Below are positions 18,038 through 27,089 of a stretch of 64,000 bases of DNA, in pieces; position 1 is the stretch's first letter; each line of letters starts with the position of its first letter. A program made the position numbers and the translations under genes. The notes under the pieces are model-generated. The model did not search any database. It saw only the letters and a list, made by a program, of their open reading frames with translations, and was not told the origin of the DNA. The stretch is taken from NCBI RefSeq assembly GCF_009828105.1, contig NZ_WTYQ01000002.1, positions 496,001 through 560,000 of the forward strand, in the 5' to 3' direction. Source of the DNA: Altericroceibacterium indicum (GTDB lineage Bacteria; Pseudomonadota; Alphaproteobacteria; Sphingomonadales; Sphingomonadaceae).

Positions 18038-19003
18038 CTAAATGCGTACCAAACTGGCACCCCAGGTAAATCCGCCGCCCATAGCTTCGAACATGACAAG
18101 CTGCCCTGATTTGATTCGCCCGTCACGCATCGCCACGTCGAAAGCCAGCGGAACTGAGGCTGCGGAGGTGTTGGCATGGGAATTGACCGTCACCACAACC
18201 CGCTCAGGCGCAAGGCCAAGCTTCTTGGCCGTTGCATCCAAAATGCGCTTGTTGGCTTGGTGCGGCACCACCCAGTCGACATCCTGGGCAGAATAGCCTG
18301 AACTGTCGAGCACTTCGGTGAGAACTTCAGCGAGATTCACCACCGCGTGGCGGAATACTTCACGCCCTTTCATGCGGACTTTGCCCACAGTTTGCGTGGT
18401 CGAAGGCCCACCATCGACAAACAGCATATCATTATGTGCACCATCGGCGTGAAGCTTGGTTGTCAGAACACCCGGCCCATCTTCAGCGACGTCTTCTGCC
18501 TTAAGCACAATGGCACCGGCACCGTCCCCGAAAAGAACGCAAGTGGTGCGATCTTCCCAATCCAGAATACGGCTGAATGTCTCCGCACCGATCACCAATG
18601 CACAATGCGCCATTCCCGACCGGATCATCGAATCAGCCGTCGCCAATGCGTAAAGAAACCCAGAGCATACAGCCTGCACGTCAAATGCGGGAATGCCCTT
18701 GCAGCCGAGCGCCGCCTGAACCTTGGTGGCCGTGGCAGGAAACGTCTGGTCCGGCGTTGCCGTGGCCAGAACAATCAGATCCACTGCCGAAGCGTCAATG
18801 CCAGCAGCTTCCAGCGCCCGGCGCGAAGCATCAGTGGCAAGGCTTGCAGTGGTTTCACCTTCGCCCGCTATATAGCGCTGAGTGATGCCCGTGCGCTCTC
18901 TGATCCAATCATCGCTGGTGTCGACCTTCTGTGCCAGCTCTTCATTGGTGACGAGCCTTTGTGGCAGAGCAGAGCCTGACCCCTTGATGATTGAACGGAT
19001 CAT
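18038..19003 (-). CDS. fabH: beta-ketoacyl-ACP synthase III
   Basis: A 321-residue condensing enzyme that starts fatty acid synthesis by joining acetyl-CoA (or another acyl-CoA) to malonyl-ACP. The catalytic triad is C113 ('[10 protein letters not shown]'), His in '[10 protein letters not shown]' and Asn in '[10 protein letters not shown]', all intact. The glycine-rich end '[14 protein letters not shown]' is normal. Its ATG overlaps the plsX stop by four bases (ATGA), so the two are coupled. The plsX-fabH pairing links phospholipid and fatty acid synthesis and is widespread. Confidence 0.97.
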   Translation of the reverse strand: MIRSIIKGSGSALPQRLVTNEELAQKVDTSDDWIRERTGITQRYIAGEGETTASLATDASRRALEAAGIDASAVDLIVLATATPDQTFPATATKVQAALGCKGIPAFDVQAVCSGFLYALATADSMIRSGMAHCALVIGAETFSRILDWEDRTTCVLFGDGAGAIVLKAEDVAEDGPGVLTTKLHADGAHNDMLFVDGGPSTTQTVGKVRMKGREVFRHAVVNLAEVLTEVLDSSGYSAQDVDWVVPHQANKRILDATAKKLGLAPERVVVTVNSHANTSAASVPLAFDVAMRDGRIKSGQLVMFEAMGGGFTWGASLVRI

Positions 19004-20058
19004 TTAGCAGCTCCCGAAGGATATGTTTCGCGCAGACGTTCTTCGCCAAGCTCGGCAAGATCGGTCGAAATGCGCTGGGTCAGATTATCTTCCAGCAGGC
19101 GTGCAGCCACCGCCACAGCATTGGCAACACCCACTGCATTGGCACTGCCATGCGATTTGACCACCACGCCATTCAGCCCAAGAAAAACCGCGCCATTGTG
19201 ATTGTTAGGGTCGAGATGATGCCGCAGAAGGTCAGTCGCCGGGCGCGAGATCAGAAAGCCGATCTTCGAGCGCAAAGATGACATGAAACTGCGCTTCAGA
19301 AGGTCACCCACAAAACGGGCAGCGCCTTCAACAGCTTTCAGGGCAATATTGCCGGAAAAGCCGTCCGTCACCACCACATCGACATCGCCGCGACTGATCT
19401 TGTCAGCTTCGACGAAACCTTCAAATTGCATGGTAAGGCCGGTTGCCGAACGCAGCTTTGCCGCAGCATCCTGAAGGACATCGGTGCCTTTGATGTCTTC
19501 CGTGCCAATATTAAGCAGCCGCACACGTGGTAAAGCCTGCCCCGTCACGATTCGCGAATAGGCTGCGCCCATGATGGCAAACTGCACCAGATTACGCGCG
19601 TCGCAATCGGTGTTGGCTCCAAGATCGAGCATGATCATATCATGGTCGCCCAGCGTGGGTAGCAAAGCCGCCAGCGCAGGACGGTCAATCCCCGGCAGAG
19701 TACGCAAGGAGAGCTTGCTCATTGCCATCAGCGCCCCGGTGTTACCCGAACTAACAGCCGCCCCGGCATCGCCACGTTTTACCGCGTCAATGGCGAGGCC
19801 CATGCTGGTCGTCTTGGCACGACGCAAAGCCTGTGTCGGCCGCTCATCGCTGCCGACAACATCGTCACAATGCAGGATTTCAGAGGATCCCCGCATATTG
19901 GGGTGGTTGTCTAGCGCAGCTTTGATGCGCTTTTCATCCCCAACAAGCAGAAATTTGAATTGCTCGTGACGGCGGCGGGCCAAGGCCGCGCCAGATACCA
20001 TCACGCGCACGCCCTCATCCCCGCCCATCGCGTCCACTGCGATACGCGGTAGGCTCAT
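19000..20058 (-). CDS. plsX: phosphate acyltransferase PlsX
   Basis: A 352-residue peripheral enzyme that turns acyl-ACP and phosphate into acyl-phosphate, the donor used by PlsY for the first step of phospholipid synthesis. Family signatures are the opening '[11 protein letters not shown]', '[11 protein letters not shown]', '[10 protein letters not shown]' and '[13 protein letters not shown]'. The length is normal. It sits between rpmF (30 bp upstream) and fabH (4-bp overlap) in the classic rpmF-plsX-fabH arrangement, and is probably co-transcribed with both. Confidence 0.97.
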   Translation of the reverse strand: MSLPRIAVDAMGGDEGVRVMVSGAALARRRHEQFKFLLVGDEKRIKAALDNHPNMRGSSEILHCDDVVGSDERPTQALRRAKTTSMGLAIDAVKRGDAGAAVSSGNTGALMAMSKLSLRTLPGIDRPALAALLPTLGDHDMIMLDLGANTDCDARNLVQFAIMGAAYSRIVTGQALPRVRLLNIGTEDIKGTDVLQDAAAKLRSATGLTMQFEGFVEADKISRGDVDVVVTDGFSGNIALKAVEGAARFVGDLLKRSFMSSLRSKIGFLISRPATDLLRHHLDPNNHNGAVFLGLNGVVVKSHGSANAVGVANAVAVAARLLEDNLTQRISTDLAELGEERLRETYPSGAAK

Positions 20059-20088
20059 GCGCTTATCCTCCGGTCCGATTGAGCTGGC

Positions 20089-20268
20089 TTACAGCCCGAC
20101 CGAGACGATTTCGCGGCCGTTGTAGTGGCCACAATGCGTGCAAAGATTGTGTGGGCGCTTAAGTTCGCCACAGTTGGAGCATTCGTGGAATGCTTCGACC
20201 TTGAGCGAGTCATGCGACCGGCGATTGCCCCGGCGATGTGGCGATACTTTTCTTTTAGGGACAGCCAT
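20089..20268 (-). CDS. rpmF: 50S ribosomal protein L32
   Basis: A 59-residue ribosomal protein read directly from the minus strand, beginning '[20 protein letters not shown]' and ending 'GREIVSVGL'. Four cysteines in two CxxC pairs (C30, C33, C43, C46) form the zinc ribbon found in the zinc-binding version of L32. The start ATG is at 20266-20268. It is 30 bp upstream of plsX, its usual neighbour. Retention of the cysteines marks it as the C+ form used under zinc sufficiency. Confidence 0.97.
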   Translation of the reverse strand: MAVPKRKVSPHRRGNRRSHDSLKVEAFHECSNCGELKRPHNLCTHCGHYNGREIVSVGL

Positions 20269-20419
20269 TGCGGCACCTGTTCCTTGAATAAACTACTGTT
20301 TCTGGTGGTCGGCCTAGTCCAAGCCCCCGCTTCGCGCAAGGGCGACGGCGAAGGGCCAGCCATCCGGTGAAGGCGCGCCATATAACTGTTTCTCGGCAAG
20401 TTGCAAGCGGCGCGCGGTG

Positions 20420-21106
20420 TTACGCCTGCCCCATATTTTGCGCCGCCATCACGCTATCGCTTACAAACATGTTGCTTTGGCGCTCTTTACCGAAGGTGCT
20501 GGGCCGTCCGTGGCCGGGAACAAAGGTCACCCCATTGCCCAAAGGCCACAGTTTCTTTGTAATCGAATCAAGCAGATCCTGGTGATTCCCCAAGGGAAAG
20601 TCGGTTCGCCCAATCGATCCTTCAAAAATCACATCACCGACAAAGGCGAATTGAGTCGGCCGGTGGAAAAATATCACATGCCCAGGCGTGTGCCCCGGGC
20701 AATGGATCACTTCCAGTTCCAGCCTGCCGACATGCACCGTGTCGCCATCTGCAAGCCAGCGGTCCGGTTCAAATATCTCACCCTGAATGCCATATTTGGC
20801 CCCGTCATCACCCAGCCGGCTGATCCAGAAGCGATCATCCTCATGCGGCCCCTCAATGGGCAGACCCAGCTCCTTCGCCAGAATCCCTGCCTGGCCACAG
20901 TGATCGATATGGCCATGGGTGATAATGATCTTTTCCAGCGTCACGCCGGATTTGGCCACCGCCTCCTTGATTTTGGGCAGATCACCGCCCGGGTCCACCA
21001 GCGCACCGCGCATGGTTTCACTGCACCAGATCAGCGAACAGTTCTGCTGCAACGGGGTTACGGGAATAAGGGCGGCACGCAAGGGCGAGGGGGAAGTTCC
21101 AGTCAT
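20420..21106 (-). CDS. MBL fold metallo-hydrolase (glyoxalase II-like, YcbL type)
   Basis: A 228-residue metallo-beta-lactamase-fold hydrolase. The metal motif is THGHIDH (63-69), followed by His in 'HCPGHTPGH', Asp in 'FVGDVIFEGSIGR' and His in 'FVPGHGRPS'. The pattern fits the short glyoxalase II-like YcbL group, which probably hydrolyses thioesters such as S-lactoylglutathione; true specificity is unknown. The ATG at 21106 gives the usual N-terminus, and a GTG six codons upstream is possible. It ends 151 bp before rpmF on the same strand and may have its own transcript. Confidence 0.92.
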   Translation of the reverse strand: MTGTSPSPLRAALIPVTPLQQNCSLIWCSETMRGALVDPGGDLPKIKEAVAKSGVTLEKIIITHGHIDHCGQAGILAKELGLPIEGPHEDDRFWISRLGDDGAKYGIQGEIFEPDRWLADGDTVHVGRLELEVIHCPGHTPGHVIFFHRPTQFAFVGDVIFEGSIGRTDFPLGNHQDLLDSITKKLWPLGNGVTFVPGHGRPSTFGKERQSNMFVSDSVMAAQNMGQA

Positions 21107-21162
21107 GGGCGAGAATGTGGCCACACCACATCACGATTGCAACGCCAGAACGGAGCCCCTTG

Positions 21163-21810
21163 CTATAAACGCCCGCTCTTCCACACAACCCGCCCGATCA
21201 GCGCCACTTCATCCACGGCGACATCAATCGGCGCATAGGCCTGATTCTCGCTGATCAGAACAATGCGCCCCGGCGGCCCTGCCTGCACACGTTTGACATG
21301 CAGGGCCTCCCCCAACCGCAAAACATGCACTCCTTCGCGGAACCCCACCGGGCTACGGTCCACAAGAATTTCATCCCCGTCGCGGAGTAGCGGTTCCATA
21401 CTGTCCCCCACCACACGAATCGCCGACAACATGGCAGGGTCCAGCCCCTGCTGCCTCAGCCATCGCCGCGAAAAACGAAATGTATCGAAGACCATTTCCT
21501 CTGCCCCCAGCACCCCCGGCCCGGCAGAAGCACCGAGCGCCAGGCGCGGAACTTCGACCCAGTCGGATTTCCTGCGCGCAGCAGGAAAATCGTAGGATTT
21601 CTCTCGTCGCCCACCAAGGTAGGTTTCCGGCACACCAAAGAACTCGGCCAACTTAGCACGATCGCGCTCTTCCAGCCTCCGAGGGCTGCCTTTCGTGATA
21701 TACTGCTGAAGGTAGCTCGGATTACGGCCGATCATACGGGATAGGGACGCAAGACTAACCCCTGATTTTTTAGCAAGTTCAGCAAGTTTATCCTGAAAGC
21801 TAGACGACAT
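21163..21810 (-). CDS. S24 family LexA/CI-like repressor
   Basis: A 215-residue regulator with an N-terminal helix-turn-helix (about 5-65, 'VSLASLSRMIGRNPSYLQQY') and a C-terminal S24 peptidase domain. The catalytic Ser is S137 in 'VVGDSMEP' and the Lys K173 in 'LHVKRV'; a possible self-cleavage Ala-Gly bond is at 96-97. Such proteins are inactivated by RecA-assisted self-cleavage after DNA damage, or act as developmental or phage-type switches. No phage genes surround it, so a chromosomal stress regulator is more likely. It is divergent from two small genes across about 120 bp containing paired inverted repeats, which suggests self-control. It is not LexA itself, because the HTH differs. Confidence 0.88.
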   Translation of the reverse strand: MSSSFQDKLAELAKKSGVSLASLSRMIGRNPSYLQQYITKGSPRRLEERDRAKLAEFFGVPETYLGGRREKSYDFPAARRKSDWVEVPRLALGASAGPGVLGAEEMVFDTFRFSRRWLRQQGLDPAMLSAIRVVGDSMEPLLRDGDEILVDRSPVGFREGVHVLRLGEALHVKRVQAGPPGRIVLISENQAYAPIDVAVDEVALIGRVVWKSGRL

Positions 21811-21846
21811 TTGTGGTTCTTCCCTCGTTGGAGCACCTCTATACTA

Positions 21847-21877
21847 TAGGATTTTTCCTAGACAAGTAGGATTTCCT
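21847..21877. promoter_or_regulatory. paired inverted repeats, possible S24 repressor operators
   Basis: TAGGA-TTTT-TCCTA lies at 21847-21860 and a related AGGA-TT-TCCT at 21868-21877. Their centres are 19 bp apart, just under two helical turns. They lie between the divergent S24 repressor and small HTH-like genes. An operator role is inferred from position and symmetry only. Confidence 0.5.
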
Positions 21878-21934
21878 TCGCAATCTCTTCGTACCTCACT
21901 GATTCGTCAGATGCCTAGGGCAGAAAGGGGTAAG

Positions 21935-22123
21935 ATGCTCATTCGAAAAATAGAGGTTTTCCTACGCAGCACGGGAATGCCCGCCACCAAATTTGGTCGC
22001 CTCGCGGCCCATGATCCACGTTTCGTCATTGATCTGCGCAACGGGCGTATCCCGCGCGGCGGGACAGAGAAACGGATCGAAAGTTTCATGCAGACCTATC
22101 GGGAACATGTTCATGCACATTGA
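21935..22123 (+). CDS. small HTH-like protein, unknown function
   Basis: A 62-residue basic protein beginning 'MLIRKIEVFLRSTGMP'. The stretch 'TKFGRLAAHDPRFVIDLRNG' and the following Arg-rich residues look like a minimal XRE-type DNA-binding fold (inference from pattern: helix, turn, 'LRNGR'). AGGGG sits four to five bases before ATG 21935; an in-frame ATG at 21911 is less likely. It is divergent from the S24 repressor and overlaps the next gene by 11 bases. The three genes look like one regulatory module. I do not recognise a named family. Confidence 0.72.
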   Translation: MLIRKIEVFLRSTGMPATKFGRLAAHDPRFVIDLRNGRIPRGGTEKRIESFMQTYREHVHAH

Positions 22124-22466
22124 AACAAGCCTCTCTCAATCGCGGATGATCAGGCGAGGCACTACGGAACATCTGCGTAAAGCCATCGATCTATTAACAG
22201 AAGGCCGTGCTGAGTGGCTTCGCCACGAGGAAAAAGGCTGGGCCAGTATCACCTTTACTGGCGCACGCCATACGGTCACGCTGGGCTTCCATGGGCTACA
22301 GGCGGTGGAAGCGGCCGAACATTTCATCACGCAGCTTCCAGAGCATGAATTTACGATTCCGGGGCAATTGGTGGCCGATGCAACCATCTCTGCCGTAGAT
22401 CACACTATGCTGCCCGAACCGCACATGGTCGTGACAGCGGAGCTACTTTTGCTGGAAGACAATTGA
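22113..22466 (+). CDS. hypothetical protein, small conserved-looking
   Basis: A 117-residue soluble protein of unknown function. The central part alternates beta-strand-like segments ('WASITFTGARHTVTLGFHG') with helices ('EAAEHFITQLPEHEF') and ends in an acidic tail. There are no membrane segments, signal peptide, cysteines or catalytic motif that I can name. The start is probably ATG 22113, with GGGAA seven bases upstream and inside the end of the 62-residue gene, so the two are translationally coupled; ATG 22107 is the alternative. Protein-like composition and the tight overlap support it being real. Confidence 0.65.
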   Translation: MHIETSLSQSRMIRRGTTEHLRKAIDLLTEGRAEWLRHEEKGWASITFTGARHTVTLGFHGLQAVEAAEHFITQLPEHEFTIPGQLVADATISAVDHTMLPEPHMVVTAELLLLEDN

Positions 22467-22604
22467 ACATATGCACCTAAGCCTGCTCGATAAAAGCGAG
22501 AGGCTGCATGAGGGCGAACACCCTCTTCGCATACGCGCTTCGGGTCGCAGCGCGTCGCAATCAGATCGGCAGAGATAAAGGCGCTACGCCGCGCCAGCAG
22601 ACTA

Positions 22605-24056
22605 TCAGCCGAGCGACCATTCCCAACCCAGTGGGTCACCATCCATAACTTCCACGCCATGCGCGGCCAATTCATCACGAATCGAGTCTGAAGCAGCAAA
22701 GTCTTTTGCAGCACGTGCTTGACTGCGGCGCTCCATCGCACTCGTAATCGCATCCTCCGTCATTGCCGCTGATTTAGGCCTGATCCGCAACTCTGAACGG
22801 GTCAGCTTGAGCAAACCAAGGCCCAGCACCGCATCCATCTGCGCGATTACAGCTCGCTTGGCTTCCGGCGTGACCTTCTTCACCGCCAAAGCTTCTTCCA
22901 TCGCAGTGAGCGCAATAGAAGTGTTAAGATCATCGGCCATTGCGGCATCGAACTTATCGATCATCGGCTGGAATTTCGGGTGAATCTTGCCCCCCTCTTC
23001 CGCATCGGCAAGCCGCTCCGCCACCATCACCATACGCTTCAGCCGGGTGAGCGCTGCACCAAGGCCATCCCAGCTAAATTCCAGTTCGCTGCGATAATGC
23101 GCCTGCAGGCACATCAGGCGATAGGCCAGCGGATGATATCCCTTGTCGATCAACAATTGCAGGCGCAAAAATTCGCCTGAACTCTTGCTCATCTTGCCAG
23201 AGCGTTCGACCAGAAAATTATTGTGCATCCAGATCCGCGCTCCGGAATGGAGCGGATCATCCAGCCCACCACAGCCGCAAAATGCTTGATTCTGCGCGAT
23301 TTCATTCGGGTGGTGAATCTCACGATGGTCAATCCCGCCAGTGTGAATATCAAAGGGAAAGCCGAGCAGCTTCTCACCCATGACCGAGCATTCCAGATGC
23401 CAGCCGGGAGCCCCCTTTCCCCACGGAGAATCCCATTCCATCTGGCGCTTTTCGCCTTCGGGTGTCTTGCGCCAGATGGCAAAATCGGCCGCATGGCGCT
23501 TGCCATCCACCGCTTCGATCCGGCCTTCGCCTTCATCGTCAGTCTTTGCTCGTGCCAGCCGCCCATAATCTTCGATGGTCGAAACATCGAAATAAAGGCC
23601 GGAGGGCAATTCGTAGCAATGTTTGTCCGCGATGCTTTTGGCAAAGTCGATCATCGGTTCGATATAATCGGTGGCGATGGACCAATGGGCGGGCTGGCGG
23701 ATGTTGAGCGCTTTGATATCGGCCCAATAAGCTTCCGTATAATGCTGCGCGATGTCCCAGATGGATTGCGCATTGGCGGCGGCGGCCTTCTCCAGCTTAT
23801 CTTCGCCCGCATCGGCATCATCGGTCAGATGGCCGACATCGGTGATATTGATGACATGAGTGAGCTTATAGCCATTGGCACTCAGCGTGCGCCCCAGCAC
23901 ATCGGCAAACACATAGGCACGCATATTGCCGATATGGGGGTAATTATAGACCGTCGGCCCGCAGCTATAGACCCGCGCTTCACCGGGGTGGACGGGCTGG
24001 AATGTCTCCAGCTGGCGGGTCAGCGAATTGAACAGCTTGAGCGGGGTATCAGTCAT
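22605..24056 (-). CDS. cysS: cysteine--tRNA ligase
   Basis: A 483-residue class I aminoacyl-tRNA synthetase that charges tRNA-Cys. The zinc site is C32 ('SCGPTVYN'), Cys in 'WHLECS' and His/Glu in 'IHHPNE'; HIGN lies at 41-44 and the KMSKS loop in 'RSGKMSKSSGEF'. The C-terminal DALR-type helical domain is complete. ATG 24056 gives 'MTDTPLKLFN', the normal beginning; the frame extends 12 codons further upstream without similarity. It is 66 bp downstream of cobT on the same strand and may be read from that transcript. Confidence 0.97.
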   Translation of the reverse strand: MTDTPLKLFNSLTRQLETFQPVHPGEARVYSCGPTVYNYPHIGNMRAYVFADVLGRTLSANGYKLTHVINITDVGHLTDDADAGEDKLEKAAAANAQSIWDIAQHYTEAYWADIKALNIRQPAHWSIATDYIEPMIDFAKSIADKHCYELPSGLYFDVSTIEDYGRLARAKTDDEGEGRIEAVDGKRHAADFAIWRKTPEGEKRQMEWDSPWGKGAPGWHLECSVMGEKLLGFPFDIHTGGIDHREIHHPNEIAQNQAFCGCGGLDDPLHSGARIWMHNNFLVERSGKMSKSSGEFLRLQLLIDKGYHPLAYRLMCLQAHYRSELEFSWDGLGAALTRLKRMVMVAERLADAEEGGKIHPKFQPMIDKFDAAMADDLNTSIALTAMEEALAVKKVTPEAKRAVIAQMDAVLGLGLLKLTRSELRIRPKSAAMTEDAITSAMERRSQARAAKDFAASDSIRDELAAHGVEVMDGDPLGWEWSLG

Positions 24057-24122
24057 GCCAGCGCATTGGCCCGAAGCAGTGGCACTGGTCAAGCAGGAGC
24101 TGGCAGGAAAGGCCCCCGCCCT

Positions 24123-25943
24123 TCACTCCACCTCGAACAGATCAGCGAGTTGTTCGATGATCGTGCCGCCCAATTGCTCAACATCCATAATCGTCACCGC
24201 GCGTTTGTAATAGCGGGTCACATCATGGCCAATACCGATAGCGACAAGCTGGATCGGGCTCTTATTCTCGATCCAGTCGATCACCTTGCGCAAATGGGTT
24301 TCAAGGTAGCCCGCATTGTTCACGCTCAGCGTCGAATCATCGACTGGCGCACCATCGGAAATCACCATCAGAATGCGGCGATCTTCTGACCGGCTGAGCA
24401 TCCGCTCATGCGCCCAGAGCAGCGCTTCACCGTCGATATTTTCCTTGAGCAGACCTTCGCGCATCATCAGGCCGAGATTCTTGCGCGCGCGGCGCATCGG
24501 CTCGTCAGCCTTTTTGTAGATGATGTGGCGCAGATCGTTGAGCCGGCCCGGCGTGGCAGGCTTGCCGCTGTTGAGCCACTTCTCGCGGGATTGCCCCCCC
24601 TTCCAGGCGCGCGTGGTGAAGCCGAGGATTTCGACCTTCACACCGCAGCGTTCCAGCGTGCGGGCCATGATATCTGCACTGATCGCCGCGATAGAAATGG
24701 GCCGCCCACGCATGGAACCGGAATTGTCGATCAGCAGTGTGACGACGGTATCCTTGAATTCCTGGTCCTGCTCCACCTTGTAGGAGAGCGAGGAACCGGG
24801 CGACACGATCACCCGCGCCAGCCTTGCGGCGTCGAGCAGGCCTTCTTCCTGATCAAAATCCCATGCGCGGTTTTGCTGCGCCATCAGGCGGCGCTGCAAG
24901 CGGTTGGCGAGACGTGTCACCACACCTTGAAGCCCCGTCAACTGGCTATCAAGATAGGCCCGCAAGCGCTGCAATTCTTCCGGATCGCACAGTTCAGTCG
25001 CTTCAACGACTTCATCGAATTCTGTGGTGAAGCTGGTATATTCGAACGTGTCCGGGTCCATGGTCCAGGGGCGGTTGGCGCGCATGGGGAGCACCCCATC
25101 TTCGCCCTCATCACCGCCTTCGCCGTCACCGACATCGTCTTCGCCCGAATTTTCCTGATCGGATTCGCTGCCGTCTTCGCTTTCGGAGCTTTCGCCGGAG
25201 ACATCCTGTGACGGCAATTCATCCGCAGAATCATCCTGATCGTCAGGCTGTTCCTGCTCCTCATCGCCGCTTTCTTCTTCGCCTTCGTCCTGTTCGCCGG
25301 AATTGTCGTCCTCTTCCTGTTTTACAAGGTCGAGATGCTTCAGCAAATCAAGGCTCAGCGATTGAAAGGCTTTCTGATCGTCGAGCGATTGCGTCAGACG
25401 TTCAAAATCATCCCCCGTCCGGCTTTCAACGAATTCGCGGACCAGTTCCACGCCTTCGCGCGCTGCTTCAGGGATCGGCTGCCCGGTAAGCTGTTCCCGC
25501 AGCATCAGGCCAATCGCGGTCTGGAGCGGAACGTCCTCGAAATTTTGGGCCTTGGAGATCGGATCACTCTTCGTGCGCGAGACGATCGCACTTTCCAGAT
25601 TGTCCCGAATCCCGGTGTAATTATTTTCACCCAGGGCTTCGTAACGGGCCCGCTCAATCGCGTCGTAGCAGGCCCGAGCCTTGGGTTCAGTGGGCATATT
25701 CCGGCGATGCATCACATCATCGTGAAACCGCATTTTCAGTGCAAAACTATCGGCCGCGCCGCGTGCTTCGCGGACCTGTTCGGCAGGAAGCGAGCGCGCA
25801 GGCATCGGCACACGCATGGATTTGCCCACATCCTGCGGCTTGTCCTGGCTCCAGGACACATCAGCTTCCGGGTCGCGCCCAAGCGCACGGGTGGCACCTG
25901 TCAGCGCGAGCCGGAACCGATCAAGTGGTGTTTCTTCAGCCAA
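24123..25943 (-). CDS. cobT: cobaltochelatase CobT-type subunit (vWA domain)
   Basis: A 606-residue CobT-like protein, the MIDAS-containing partner of the CobNST cobalt chelatase of aerobic cobalamin synthesis. The order is an N-terminal helical domain, a long acidic Asp/Glu/Ser stretch (about 210-300), then a C-terminal von Willebrand A domain with the metal motif DNSGS in '[11 protein letters not shown]'. No ATG exists for the first 40 or so codons. A TTG at 25943 gives '[14 protein letters not shown]', the usual CobT N-terminus, placed six bases after the transaldolase stop, so I propose TTG. No cobN or cobS is nearby. In genomes without CobN such proteins may serve another AAA+ partner (inference). 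Confidence 0.88.
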   Translation of the reverse strand: MAEETPLDRFRLALTGATRALGRDPEADVSWSQDKPQDVGKSMRVPMPARSLPAEQVREARGAADSFALKMRFHDDVMHRRNMPTEPKARACYDAIERARYEALGENNYTGIRDNLESAIVSRTKSDPISKAQNFEDVPLQTAIGLMLREQLTGQPIPEAAREGVELVREFVESRTGDDFERLTQSLDDQKAFQSLSLDLLKHLDLVKQEEDDNSGEQDEGEEESGDEEQEQPDDQDDSADELPSQDVSGESSESEDGSESDQENSGEDDVGDGEGGDEGEDGVLPMRANRPWTMDPDTFEYTSFTTEFDEVVEATELCDPEELQRLRAYLDSQLTGLQGVVTRLANRLQRRLMAQQNRAWDFDQEEGLLDAARLARVIVSPGSSLSYKVEQDQEFKDTVVTLLIDNSGSMRGRPISIAAISADIMARTLERCGVKVEILGFTTRAWKGGQSREKWLNSGKPATPGRLNDLRHIIYKKADEPMRRARKNLGLMMREGLLKENIDGEALLWAHERMLSRSEDRRILMVISDGAPVDDSTLSVNNAGYLETHLRKVIDWIENKSPIQLVAIGIGHDVTRYYKRAVTIMDVEQLGGTIIEQLADLFEVE

Positions 25944-25948
25944 ATTGC

Positions 25949-26605
25949 TTACTTGATGATGGACTGGCCGGTTTTGGCCCAATCAGCCATGAAGCCTTCA
26001 ATGCCCTTGTCGGTCAGCACATGATTGGCCAGCGCCTTGATAACGGCAGGCGGCATAGTGGCAACATCCGCACCGATCCGCGCGCTTTCCAGCACATGGG
26101 TCGCATGACGCACAGATGCGACAAGGATCTGGGTTTCAAACAGGTAATTGTCATAAATCAGGCGAATATCGCTAATGAGCGACATGCCATCAAAACCATT
26201 GTCATCATGACGGCCTACGAAAGGTGACACGAAAGTCGCGCCAGCCTTGGCAGCCAGCAGCGCCTGATTGGCCGAGAAGCACAGCGTCACATTGACCATT
26301 GTGCCTTCAGAGGTCAGCGCCTTGCAGGTCTTGAGGCCATCAATCGTCAGCGGCACCTTGATGCAGACATTATCCGCGATCTTACGCAGGACTTCTGCCT
26401 CTTTCATCATCGTCTCATGATCGAGAGCGACAACTTCAGCAGAAACCGGGCCATCGGTAAGGCCGCAAATTTCCTTGGTCACTTCCATGAAATCCCGGCC
26501 GGATTTGGCGATCAGCGAAGGATTGGTGGTGACACCATCCAGCAAACCGGTTGCAGCAAGATCCTTGATGGCGGCAGTGTCGGCAGTGTCAGCGAAGAAT
26601 TTCAT
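25949..26605 (-). CDS. transaldolase, fructose-6-phosphate aldolase (TalC/Fsa) type
   Basis: A 218-residue small transaldolase of the Fsa/TalC subfamily, a TIM barrel that moves dihydroxyacetone units in the pentose phosphate pathway or cleaves fructose 6-phosphate. The Schiff-base lysine is K83 in 'CIKVPLT'; '[10 protein letters not shown]', 'GVTTNPSLI' and 'VSPFVGR' are signature motifs. Whether it is a transaldolase or an aldolase depends on active-site details I cannot judge safely. GGAG lies five bases before ATG 26605. It is immediately upstream of cobT (5-bp gap). Confidence 0.94.
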   Translation of the reverse strand: MKFFADTADTAAIKDLAATGLLDGVTTNPSLIAKSGRDFMEVTKEICGLTDGPVSAEVVALDHETMMKEAEVLRKIADNVCIKVPLTIDGLKTCKALTSEGTMVNVTLCFSANQALLAAKAGATFVSPFVGRHDDNGFDGMSLISDIRLIYDNYLFETQILVASVRHATHVLESARIGADVATMPPAVIKALANHVLTDKGIEGFMADWAKTGQSIIK

Positions 26606-26737
26606 GGTGGCTCCGGTCGGGCAGTTTGAGTCTGTTGGTGCTGCTATAAGAGCCAAGGCCCGCCAGTGCCACCCCCTCTATTCAAGCGTTATGATGCTGG
26701 TCATGGTGAAAGGCAAAGAAAGCCGATTATCTACCTT

Positions 26738-27059
26738 CATCATTCCAGCACAGGCGGGGACCACAAAGGCCAGGTTGCACTTCCTGATGGCATTGCTGCT
26801 GGATTCGCGCTTACGCGGGAATGACGAAAGTGGGAACGCGGTTTTTGGGTTTTCGTCGGAAGTGCCCTTTCGGCTTCCTGCGCTTCTCCCAATACAGAAA
26901 TAGTCTAAATACCCTTGTCACTCCCGCGCAGGGGGGAATCCAGATGCAACGCAGATGAACAAGCGCAAGCTGCCTTAGGGGCGCCTGCTCCCCATTTCTG
27001 CACAACGGCTTCGGCTTTTTACCTTTGCCAACTGGATTCCCGCCTGCGCGGGAATGACG
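26738..27059. repeat. four dispersed palindromic repeat copies in alternating orientation
   Basis: Four copies of the roughly 28-bp element seen at 3660-3742: 26738-26763 (reverse, degenerate), 26799-26826 (forward), 26917-26943 (reverse) and 27032-27059 (forward). Orientation alternates, so the copies can pair into hairpins. The whole 26606-27089 gap, 484 bp between transaldolase and the DUF4197 gene, holds these repeats and no gene that I can support. Confidence 0.88.
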
Positions 27060-27089
27060 AAAATTGGGGTTAGTTATCTCTTTTATGAC

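Noticed and set aside
21163-22466. Prophage remnant suggested by the S24 repressor
   Set aside because: No integrase, structural, lysis or attachment-site sequence is nearby and the flanking genes are ordinary chromosomal ones.
26738-27059. CRISPR array suggested by regularly recurring short repeats
   Set aside because: The copies alternate in orientation, vary in sequence, and spacers range from 35 to 90 bp. There are no cas genes. A REP-type element fits better.
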